Source: Glandiceps talaboti (Eukaryota > Hemichordata > Enteropneusta > Spengelidae). From it: a DNA stretch of 20,000 nucleotides. Under the pieces are notes generated by a model. That model searched no databases. It worked only from the letters and a program-made list of their open reading frames with translations, and was not told the origin of the DNA. Below are positions 1-10,922 of this stretch, piece after piece; the stretch's first letter is position 1, and each line of letters begins with the position of its first letter. The position numbers were made by a program, and so were the translations under genes. The DNA lies in NCBI RefSeq assembly GCF_964340395.1, contig NC_135557.1, positions 20,601,225-20,621,224 of the forward strand, in the 5' to 3' direction.

Positions 1-326
1 CCGGTTACAAATAAAAATATACATGGCTCATAGCAACGGTTGATATGTGAACGATATACCTTCCACAGAGGTCTCTTGCGAAAGTTATGCGCATGCGCCT
101 AAATCACTAAGAACGAGAGTAGAAAGCTTACTTAAAAGTGTACCTATGGAAGCGGCAATCTTATTGGTGCATGTTTCCTTCTTACGTATTTAGGGCCAAT
201 GAAAACCGTCGGTATTGAATAGGTTTGACTCGAGACGTTTGCACGCAATGTCTAAAATGTTGAATTGGGTCGATGATCCTTTCTCTTTGACTATTCATGC
301 AAGCAAACACCATGCCACCCCTTCAT

Positions 327-334
327 ATGCAAAT
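327..334 (+). promoter_or_regulatory. Octamer-type motif ATGCAAAT, copy A
   Basis: POU/octamer consensus, retained at 17094-17101 in the duplicate. Function is inferred from motif and conservation only; the neighbouring bases are also partly conserved. Confidence 0.3.
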
Positions 335-1231
335 CTGCCAACCACCTTTCACTAAGGCAAGCCGTAAACTGTATCTTTTGTTTGGTAACGCAGCGCATGA
401 ACAGACTGAAATAAAATTTACGAGATTTCACAAGACGGTAATTGTCAATTTTCCATTGAAATGGTGGCATGAATACACAATACAGACGTCGCTACTTATT
501 CACCACTTCACCGTAATGTGAGTGAGTGCCTACACCGAGAAATAAGTAGCTAGGCCTTGAAAGGAGAAAGTGGCATTATTTATGCAATATCAATATATGA
601 TATTGAAAGGGAAATGTAAACACGGGAAGCTGAGTACAGGAAAGCCTATGGCAGAAAACATAATTGGTGTGTTCATTAAAATCTAATATTACAGGGGTCA
701 TCGTCTGCAAATAATAAATATATCGATTTTACAACACCTTGTACATCTACGTACAGCCCATTCTTTCTACGCTGACGTCTGCATCGTCACGTGACGTGGA
801 TCACAATAGCGGTAAATTAAGACTCATGCTTCCAGAAAAATAGCCACAATTAGCTCCATTTGACCCGAATAACAATACACAATTATCGATTTTATTTCAA
901 ATACAAGGTAAGGATGGAAAGGTCCTTTATATTAATTATTTATATAGTCTTTATTTTATTTTAAAGAACACCAGTAAGTCCTTTATTTTAATATACATTG
1001 TCAGTTTTTAGAATCCTTTTATTACTTTTTTTTTTAAACTGTTGTCAGGCGCATAGAAACGTATTGTGAATTTGCGCGGATAAATGAATAAATTATTATT
1101 ATTATATTATATTGACATCGCCTAGTACAGCTTATGTATGTGAGATGGGAAATGAATATAAATAATTAATATTAAGCGTGAGTCTTGTGGCATCGCGATT
1201 ATTACAATTTTTATCGTAGTTGATTGATGTT

Positions 1232-1258
1232 GATTGATGATGATGATGATGTTGCTGA

Positions 1259-1307
<49 letters not shown>

Positions 1308-1309
1308 GA
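1232..1309. repeat. (GAT)n/(TTG)n microsatellite in 5' flank, copy A
   Basis: A short GAT run followed by about 17 TTG units. The duplicate has a shorter TTG run at 17814-17840 in the equivalent place, so the repeat predates the duplication and has since changed length. Confidence 0.9.
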
Positions 1310-1929
1310 ATCCACATAGCCTAGCTAATTGAACATTGAGATACAGTTTATCATAGGTAATCATATAACACGACACATATCGAAGCAGTGAAACGTAGAT
1401 AATGAAATTATGATATTACTTACAAGTCACGACTCGATTACCATAATTCATATCTACATTAAATATGACGTATGTCCAATCACTGAGAGTGGTTCATTTT
1501 ATGTCAGTGTATCGTTACATTGGAATTACGTCAAATCGCCGACAGTAGTACACGTTATATATGTTTGTCGCTATATTTGGAATTAACCCATGTCGTTTCC
1601 ATAACAACGCAATCCTGAAGATGTCACAGGAGAGTATTTCAGTTGATGGAATATACAACCTGAATTTTCTACTAGAATCTGTAAAAACCTAACAGAATAG
1701 TTTACCGAAGGTGTTTTCACCTAATGATCACCATGGTTACCAAGACGCCTCTAGCAGACAAACCTAAAATATATGCGAAGGACGGGATGTGTACATGTGT
1801 TATACTATGTGCAAAGCTATGTTCGGTTAATTATAAGTTTAGCATTCTTTGATTACATTACAAACATTACAATGACGCACATAATCACTTTAACTGTATG
1901 TCGTTTTTTTGTTTTGTTTTAACAACCTA

Positions 1930-1937
1930 ATTTGCAT
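1930..1937 (-). promoter_or_regulatory. Octamer-type motif (ATTTGCAT on plus strand), copy A
   Basis: Reverse-orientation octamer about 340 bases upstream of the TATA-like box, retained at 18481-18488 in the duplicate although flanking sequence has diverged. Regulatory use is an inference. Confidence 0.3.
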
Positions 1938-2273
1938 AATGTATTATTATAAGTGACTTTCACTATGACGGGTATAAGAGTTAAATGAGGCTGACATTTC
2001 AACAAATGCGCATGTGCACTGGGTAGCCCACAAGACGTAGGTTGACCTCCGATTTATATAGATAGGTATGACTTAACTACAGTTGCTACGGTATATATGT
2101 TATGGCACGGACTAACGCATTGCCTGTTACTATACTTTGACGAAGTTTTTTATAGTTCAACTCATCAGGTGATCTCAGTTGAGTGTATCATAGTACATGG
2201 GACTAATTGAATCAATGACTGGATGTGATTTTTTAAAGACAATGAGCGAATTCTAGACTCTCTAAAAATGCAC

Positions 2274-2281
2274 TATATATA
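2274..2281 (+). promoter_or_regulatory. TATA-like box of the receptor gene
   Basis: TATATATA lies about 150 bases before the exon 1 splice donor, so a start site near 2300-2310 would give a first exon of about 125 bases. The same position in the downstream duplicate reads GCATAGAG (around 18794), so the box is not conserved between copies. The TSS is inferred, not seen. Confidence 0.4.
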
Positions 2282-2304
2282 GTGTGTTGAGGTGACAAGA
2301 CTCG

Positions 2305-2430
2305 GCGATTATATGCAACCAGTGACCTCAGGTGAACTCCAACCACTACCAACATCAATATTACTATAATCACCGGTACCACCCCACCACTAGTACTACT
2401 ACTATTACTACGAACAACACGCAGTAAAAG
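2305..2430 (+). other. Non-coding 5' UTR exon 1 of the receptor gene (start approximate)
   Basis: The exon ends at AAAAG followed by a consensus donor GTAAGT at 2431. The same exon end and donor occur in the downstream duplicate (18926/18927), embedded in otherwise diverging sequence, which supports real use. The body is rich in CCA/ACT trinucleotides. The natural partner is the acceptor TTTTATTTTCAG ending at 3144. The 5' end is a guess from the TATA-like box. Confidence 0.55.
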
Positions 2431-3144
2431 GTAAGTAGAAGTGCGTAATATCACTTACAAGGATAAAACCAAAGGACGTGTAGTGTGACACTCACTGATA
2501 CGTGCCTGTGTATTCAGAGACTATTCAAATTCAAAGTATGTACATGGTCACCGCTTGTATTTTATCGTATAGCGATTTGTTTTTAGTATCATGTGTCTAA
2601 TTCAACAACAACTATATGGTGATCCGCCAATTCAGTATTTATTGTTGAGATAGAGTGAGGCTCTAATTAACTTAGACAGTCAACGTTACGATGTATGTAC
2701 AAGTATTAGTGGTGACACTGCCTGTCATGGTCACAACATTCTGTATTCACTTATTAGACGCCATCGTTGTTGTTTTTCTATGTCATACACATTCTCGACG
2801 TTTGGTATGTTACTGGCCCGTTACTCGGGAGTTTTCCATATATGGCGTTGAAGATAGATGTCTTCCCATCTCTGTTGTTGATCTGTTATGTCTAAATTGC
2901 ACACAGCCATCTACATAACTAGTATGTGAGCATGGTATCACAGCTTTAGAAATAGCAGATGTTAAAACGAGACATTGAGAATTGTTACTTATATGTGACT
3001 ACTCTACTTTTAAGAATGGAGATATTCGTACTATAAATTCGTCCATGGTACATACACACGAGATTCGAAATATTCATACAACAATGGTATTATACAAACA
3101 CACGTACACATATATGTCATATATTGGATTTGTTTTATTTTCAG
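2431..3144 (+). other. Intron 1 (5' UTR intron)
   Basis: Bounded by GTAAGT at 2431 and TTTTCAG ending 3144. Holds no coding signal that is shared with the duplicate: a short open frame at 2691-2918 is interrupted in the copy at about 19180-19370. Shows diverged homology with 18927-19720, including the block around 3020-3110. Confidence 0.5.
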
Positions 3145-3304
3145 TACCAAAGACTTAACAACTGACCAATCGTAGGACGTGACAGTGAACCAAAGTACTG
3201 ATACGTATTAATCAACCAATCGTAATTAGTACAGGTGGTGGAAACCATGCAGACTTGGTGGTTCCTCTCCGTTCTAATATTCTCAGTTATCGGCTTCAAA
3301 CAAG
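3145..3304 (+). CDS. Exon 2: 5' UTR (3145-3246) and signal peptide (3247-3304)
   Basis: Acceptor TTTTATTTTCAG ends at 3144; donor CAAG/GTGAGA at 3305. The 102-base leader holds no ATG, and the start context is AAACC-ATG. Nineteen codons plus one base encode a short N-terminus and a hydrophobic core (W-W-F-L-S-V-L-I-F-S-V-I-G), a typical secretory signal with likely cleavage near residues 16-20. It ends in phase 1, as expected of a leader exon joining an Ig domain. Confidence 0.8.
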
Positions 3305-3437
3305 GTGAGAATTATGTAGACTTGAATATGGTAATATGTGTTGTATTATACATACATACATACATACATACATACATACATACATACATACATACATACA
3401 TACATACATACATACATACATACATACAGACATACAT

Positions 3438-3492
<55 letters not shown>

Positions 3493-5599
3493 CACACACA
3501 CACACACACACATACATACATACATACATACATACATACATACATACATACATACACACACATATATATATGTGTGTGTATGTATGTACCCTCTCCTAAT
3601 TTCCATTCATTAAATTATGACCCTTTCCGAGGACCAATGCAACTTGTAAAAAGTGACCCTACAAACCCCCCCCCCCCTCCAACACCCCTTGTAGTTACTG
3701 AAGACTTCCTTATATTAGCTGGTTTTACTTATATATCAATGTTATATATGTCATTCTTGTATGTCTTTTACAGTTGACGGACAAAGTATAACCGTACCTC
3801 CATCCGATGTAACAACTAGAGTTAGTTCTACCGTAGTACTCAGATGTGAAGTAGCCGATCAAATTGGTGATCTCCTATGGCAACAATCTGACAAAACTAT
3901 CAGTACAAATGACGTTATAAATGCCGAGTTTGAAGCAAAGGGGTACGTCGTCTTATATTTTATTAATATTAAATAAAAAGATAGAGGCATAAATAATATG
4001 ACATGGTCATAACATGAAGTATATATAACGCGTACATGACACATAACACATGTACATATGATAAATACATACAATATATACATACTGATAATACCTAACA
4101 CATATACATTGTAAGTACACAACACGTACATAACACGTGATAAGTACATAACACGTACATAACACGTGATAAGTACATAACACGCACATAACACATGAAT
4201 TGTGATAAGTACATAACGTGTGCATAACACGTGATAATTATATAATACATAACACATATGATAAGTATATAACACGTACATAACATGTGATAAGTGTATT
4301 AAAACGTACATAACACATATCATAAGTACATTAACATGTACATAACATATATGGTGTGTATATAACATGCATATAATCCATGATAAGTACATGACACGTA
4401 CATATATAACACGTGATAAGTACATACAATTTACATAACATGTGATACGTACATATTACATATGATAGATATATATCACGTACATACATATACTACTACT
4501 GTACAATGTTACCAAGACAACGTACAGGTTTATTTGAATAATACGAGGTACCATATCGTTTTGGAATATTTTATTTTAGGTTTTCAATTACGGGTGACCA
4601 AACTTTAGGACAGTATTACCTTCGAATTGAATCTGTAACAATGGATGATATGGCGACGTACACATGTGCAGTTACTGGCCCCCCGCAACAGTCTGCAGCA
4701 GCCTCCTTAACAGTACTAGGTAATGTTTCATACCCAGTATCATTAGAGTAAGTGTGTATGGCAGATAATCACCACTAATCTACATCACTGTAGTCGTATC
4801 GTTGGAAAGGTTATCATTTACTGTTTTGGGTTGATCCAACCGAGTTAGTGTTCTCAATATTCTATGGACACCTTTTCGTTGCATAGACAAAACTCGTTAT
4901 CATTAAATTGTCCAAGGGAGGGGATTGCACTAGCACACAGAAGGAACAGGTGAAGGACGGGGCTTATATGTACACAGACAGAATTAAGAGGGGTGGAGGC
5001 TGATAGGCACACAGAAAGAAATGAGAGGGGTGGGAGCTAATCGGTTTACATAAAGAATTGAGAGGGGACGGGGACTAACAGTCACCCACAATGAACTTAA
5101 TTGAGAGGGGTTAAGGGTTGTTGACTCGCAGAAAGACCCGAGTAAAGTCACTGTTAGACAGTTGCATACCAACCTTATAAGGCATAGCATAACACAGATG
5201 TGTGATTGGTATTCCAGAGGCCATTCCACCGAATACTGGTAACCCTCAGTGTGCCGAACAAGTCAACGACTTGTCTGTAGAAAAAGAAATCATACTGATA
5301 TGTTCTAGTGAGGGAGGGGATCCACCCGCCACGCTGGTATGGAGTAATGGTGCTCAGGACCTAGAAGGAGTAGATTTAGAAACTCAAGTTGGAGTGAGAC
5401 TGGGTTTACCATTAACATTTGGACCAGCAATTCAAGGAAAAACCTACACATGTACATCTAACCACGTGACTTATACTCAACCACAGACCTGTACTATTGG
5501 ACCATTGGACATTAATCGTAAGTACATTTGGTTTCTATACACAGTGGCAATGCAATGATAAGTAATGTGTAGTGTACCACACACACACAACACACACAC

Positions 5600-5682
<83 letters not shown>

Positions 5683-6354
5683 GCACACAAACTATGTGTA
5701 CAAACTATGTAACTATAAGACTGTCACACTGACAATATTTATAAAATCAGTACAAATTATTTCTTACTCACAGAACAGAGTTTTGTATCAATACCACCGT
5801 TACGGAGTGAGAGACAGAGTGACCATATCACATTAGAATGTGTAACACGTGACAAAAGTGGTCAGTTGGAGTGGTACAAGGACACTAGTACTGGACTACT
5901 TAAGCTTAGTTCTGATACCGATGTTTTAGAATCATTTGGCGGCAGGTTAGTCTCTCATCTTTGTCCATATACAGTATCTCACTGGTCATGAATGAATCTA
6001 AGCAAACGTTTTTTGACGTGTTTGACGATAAAACAAAATTCATCGTTGCGATGTTAACAAAATTACAGACCTTTCAGCCCTTTCAGCACAATATATATTT
6101 ACCAGTCAATTACAGCGAATAAAAACAACGAATCTTACAAAATCTCAAAATAAAGAAATGTAAGCGAAAAAAACCTAGATAAGATTTACGAAATGACGAA
6201 TATTTTAATGTTGATGTCTTCATTGTACTCACGTCAGTTTCTAAATGTGTACCCCTTTTTCCCCAAACTGAGAACACATGACTGAAATTGCCATAGAAAC
6301 GACTTTATAAAAATCACTAATTCCATTTTATCATTAAAGCCCCTCCATAGAGCA

Positions 6355-6396
<42 letters not shown>

Positions 6397-9300
6397 CCAG
6401 CACCACCACCACCACAACAACAACAATTTGCATATACCTTATATTTATAGGAATATAGTTCAATATCATCACTGACTTGTTATTTTTGTTTCATTTTTGG
6501 TAACCATGGATACCACGTGTAGATTTTCAATAACTGGAGATCAACTTCTAGGTCAATATACTCTAAGCATAGACGATTTACAATACAGTGACGCTGGCGA
6601 CTATTTGTGTCACTTGACGGCACAAGGTGTACAGCCTTCTGTATGGTCACAATATTGTAAACTGACTGTTGAAGGTAAGTACAACAACGTAGGTGGCGCA
6701 CTCCGTTGTGACACTCGTTTGTAGTAAGAACGTCCATGGATGTTGATATTTTGAGAAGTGTACGTTACCGACACGAATTAGTTGGCCTTGACGCTATCGT
6801 TGTACTTTTCTATTGCATGCAGAAGAATATGAACTTATGATATAAATAACAGTCATTGCATACAAAATATTTATGGTATGTTAATTAAAATTCGACTCTC
6901 CCCCAAATCCACTTTCTAAAAAGTGTCCCTCTCCTCAATATTGACCTTTTCTAAACTATGGCCTTCCTCCTTCTTTTGACGTATTTCAAAAACAATGGTT
7001 TCCATAAAACAATGGTTTCCATAAAACAATGGTTTCCATAAAACAATGGTTTCCATTGTTGTCAAAGATGAAAAGTGACACGAATCAGAAATTTGACTGA
7101 TCTGATCTGATATTACAGTACAGTGGTGGTAGTGATGGGATCTGGCAGCTGTGTGGAATATGTGACACTGGTGGCAGCGGTGGGATGCCAAAAACCACAA
7201 AATAGTACAAAGTCATATTATACAATGAGCCAAACTAAACTTTTCTAGACTCATCTCTCTCGTCAAGACCCAATTTGTAAAATATGATTTTCTAATTCCC
7301 TTACCCCTCGTAGATACTAAAGGCTCTCTAGTATGGGAGGACTGAAGTGTAAACGGTGTCTTTAACATTGTACCGCAAACAGTGACAACTCTAAATTTGA
7401 AACACGAATAGCTGTCATTTCTTTGTAGATAAATTAAGCCTCTATACTGTCTAGTAATGTTTGAAGTAAGGTTGTTTTTTTTACACCTGCCTAGTGCCTC
7501 GACATTTTATACACCTGGTGGAAACCAACATTACAATTTATTTAAATATTGTCAACAGATCCAATACCACCTGGTGAAAACTACCCAGTCTGTGAAATAC
7601 CGCCACCACCCTACCTAGAAGGTCATGATATCACTTTTATGTGCCGATCACAAGGTGGATACCCATCAGCTAAATTGGTATGGAGTAGCGATGGTGTTGA
7701 ATTGCCATCAGAAATTCTAGAATCTGGTAGTGGATCAACACGTGTAGCACTGAACCTAATACTTGACCACAGCCATGAAGGGTCAGCATTGGTGTGTACT
7801 TCAAGTTATCAAAATAAGTCGTGCCAAGTCGAGCCCTTTGATATTGATTGTAAGTATGTGTAACACTGTTCATAAATGTACCTTATTTTGTTTTTGGCGT
7901 CAGTAATGCACTTTAGCCTAGAGTTGTGTGGTGATTTGCACTATTGACTTTCTCATCTCCGCCTAGCATAATTACCCCGGGGCATTTCCCTATAGGTTTT
8001 TGCTTTAAGCTTAATGGAGCTTTGCGACTAGCCAGAAAGCCAGCGCAAGTACTATTTGATTCTAATTTACGGCAATAGCGTTAGCAAGTGATCAGGGCCA
8101 ACTCATAGAGTTGAGCAGTAGGGGGGGGGGGGAAATAGTCCAAATCCCTACAAGACTTGACTCTAGGCTAATTGATATCATAACTTGTATACTTTGACAT
8201 TCATGTTTGGAATTCTGATAATTTTCTTCGTTCTTGACTTATTTAGTCATTTATTGTAAACATCAACTAATCCCGGCATGCAACTGATACATACCGTTGT
8301 CATATACTAGCAGTGTTCATGTATAAGAAAGAAACGAAATGGAATGCCAACATATCAGACACGACCACTTGAAATCTAGGGGACAAGCAGAATGTATTAT
8401 TAGGGCCGGGAATATTTTGGTCACAGTCTCGTATTGGGCTCTAACCAATGCTTGGACATACTAAGCCAGCAGGTCTTTCCCTTCAATCTTGTTTTATGGA
8501 GCAACAGTATCATCATGATGGCTGGTGGGGAGGGTGTTGACGGCGGTGTCCTCTTCCACGATGTGCACATTTTGAAAATGAGAAGCCATTTTAATAGAGA
8601 CATGAAATATCAAAGCATATAGTCATATAATTGAAAACCATTGTATACTTGAAAATGGTCTTCAATACCTCAATTTTACTCAGTACAGAAATATGTTGCG
8701 ACAGACACACACATTCTCTTAGCTATTGACTGCCTCATGATTTAACACGTGGTATTTAAATGACGTTTGCAATTTTGTAAAAGTGTTGCAAGGTGTGGCA
8801 AGTCGCGTCACCCCCCCTCCCCCATTCTCTTCAGATCATCGGAAATTTTCAAACCCTCCCCACTTCAAACCCTGAAGTGCTCCCTCCTCCATTTTCTCCT
8901 CAACCCCACTGTTGTAAATTCTGTTCGTTCTCTTGAACGTGAACTTGACGTGAACGTGAACGTGATTGAAAATGAAAACGTTACATGTCCGATATTTCCA
9001 CTTTTCAGTGTTAACACGAGTTCTTGTAGAATTGACACCTGAGATACTAGAAATGGAGGAAGGTGACTCAGCTAGTTTGGTATGTGATGCATCAGTCACT
9101 GAGGGCGCCCCACCAATCACCAGCTATGAATGGTCGTATGAAAACCAAAAAATCAACATTAGTGATAAAAGGTTTTCCCGAGAAACTCTGAGTATGACGT
9201 CATCAACATTGTTCATACTGAGTGCTGAGAAGAACATGGATGATGCCAAAATTGTGTGCGTTGCTAAGAGTGACGTAGATGCACAGATGGCAACCGCCAG

Positions 9301-10878
9301 TATTAGAATTGTAGGTATGTAAATATTGGTGTACTATAAATTATGGGATATGTTGATTACGTCATTCCACACGAAGTGATGCCATGGGTTTCAAAATCTT
9401 GAAACTTTGATGTTTGATGATTCCGTCATATATTTTGTGTTGTGTCTGTATCTATATCAGTTTGCAGAGTAGAAGTAAACTTCCAAAGGCAGGTTTATTA
9501 CATACACAGATAAGTAAGACCCTTTTGATAGCTGGTGGAAATTTACAAATTATGATCAATATTCCAGTAAGACTTGATATATTGATCAATGTCAAAGAGA
9601 CATCTTGAGAACACGTTATATACCTTTTACAAAAACAGCCAAGTATCCTACTGTAATATTTGAAATACTGTGACGTTCCAATGGCTGACTGCTGGCAGTG
9701 TTCATTTGCTGGACTCTTCACCAAGTGTATGCATCAGTGACTGTGTAGTACAACTGCAGGCATCAGACCATGGATGAACAGAACCTGTTACAAACAGGGA
9801 AAGTAAACAAATAAATTGGGTATTGACACTTGGCTCAGCATGTTGGAACACGGAGCCTTATATTACACACCGTGGTTTGATAAGAACAGATTTATGGCCT
9901 CTTTATGTGTACATGAAATGTCAGGGGAACTTCAAATTTGTGAACGTGAACTATTATGTAAAGCGGTCATAAAGCTGTTCTAATCAAATGATAGAATGTA
10001 ATACAAATCTTTCTACTTACAACATACTGTGTTATTAATCCAATTCAGTTGTTTACTTTCCTTGTTTGCAACAGGTTCTGTTCGTCCATGGTCTGATGTC
10101 GACAGTTGTAAGTGGGGACAACTCTCGTTGACAGAAGTGAACCACTTTATCCATTCCTATCTATCTTATCGATTTACCTAACACTTCATTTATCTCTTCC
10201 TCTTTTAGAAGCAACCTTGTTTGGCCTTAGTTATCTATTTCTTGCGATTGTGGTTGCCTTGGTGATAGCCATTGTTGTTGCACTGATAATCATTGGCATC
10301 ATCATATACTGTGTTTGGAAGAAGAGGCAACAGAAGGAAGGTTTGTGTAATTGTTGAATTGTTTGCTGTTTGCTGTTTGTTTGTTTGTTTGTTTGTTTGT
10401 TTGATTGATTGATTGTTTGTTTGTTTGTTTGTTTATTTGTATCACCACAATTTGTAGGAAGAGGAGACATAGAAGGGAAGCATTGCACCACTTCAACGTA
10501 CCATGATGAACAGTTTCAAATCCCTACCATATAAGTTAAACACATGTAATGAGCATCTAAATAAACAAAGTATTACGACTACAATAAATATTACTCTCTG
10601 TTAAATCATAGTATCTTGACGTAACCTCATTGAAACTCATAGAGCGCCCTCAAATGATTAAACCTGTTATTATTCAGCAGAAAATTGACCAATCACAGCA
10701 TTCATTGTATGTTGTTGATTACTTTTCTATAAACATGGCTGCTTCCTGCTCCGAATCTATCTTCGAATTTCAAATTGGCATTTGGCCAAGCTATTGCAGT
10801 CGTAATGCCGTGACTATTCAAGATGCGTAAAAAGAGTCTGTCATTTCGTCATAGCTCTTTTATGTGAGATAACGTTGT

Positions 10879-10922
<44 letters not shown>

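Larger units (their letters stand above)
1..2300 (+). promoter_or_regulatory. 5' flank of the receptor gene, copy A of a duplicated segment
   Basis: Non-coding as read here. Nearly the whole stretch has a counterpart at 16699-18810, with blocks above about 90 percent identity (for example 385-525 and 590-740). Conserved motifs include octamer-type ATGCAAAT at 327-334 and ATTTGCAT at 1930-1937. A perfect NRF1-like palindrome GCGCATGCGC lies near 90-99, and a GCGCATGTGCAC element near 2006-2017. The homology begins at the window's first base, so the unit probably starts further upstream. Confidence 0.6.

Noticed and set aside
297-521. Open frame repeated in the duplicate (17021-17287), a possible small conserved protein
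   Set aside because: The two copies differ by compensating indels in the first third and by substitutions that nearly all change the residue, so it evolves as non-coding DNA.
598-614. ITIM/ITAM motifs in the long tail
   Set aside because: Tyrosines at 598, 603, 609 and 611 lack the canonical residue at -2 or the paired spacing; only a weak Y-x-x-I is present (numbers are protein residues, not window bases).
2691-2918. Short hydrophobic open frame in intron 1
   Set aside because: The equivalent sequence in copy B is interrupted by an early stop and indels.
3296-3613. Several open frames of repeated T-Y-I-H or C-M-Y-V on both strands
   Set aside because: They are translations of tetranucleotide repeats.
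3235-3777. 180-codon open frame starting at the receptor's leader
   Set aside because: Only the part 3247-3304 is real; the rest reads through intron 2 and its CATA/CAGA microsatellite. The first codon is GTG, not ATG.
3859-4425. 188-codon minus-strand open frame
   Set aside because: Translation of the intron 3 minisatellite (Y/C/V/L-rich periodic); overlaps exon 3 antisense.
5477-5686. Minus-strand I-Y repeat open frame
   Set aside because: Translation of the (AT)n tract.
8966-9008. N-terminal extension or separate start for Ig domain 5
   Set aside because: The open frame crosses the acceptor by chance; the phase-1 chain from exon 8 explains the domain without it.
10064-10107. Possible small exon between CAACAG and GTTGTAAGT
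   Set aside because: It lies within the right arm of the inverted-repeat element and is not needed to join exons 9 and 10, which are already in phase.
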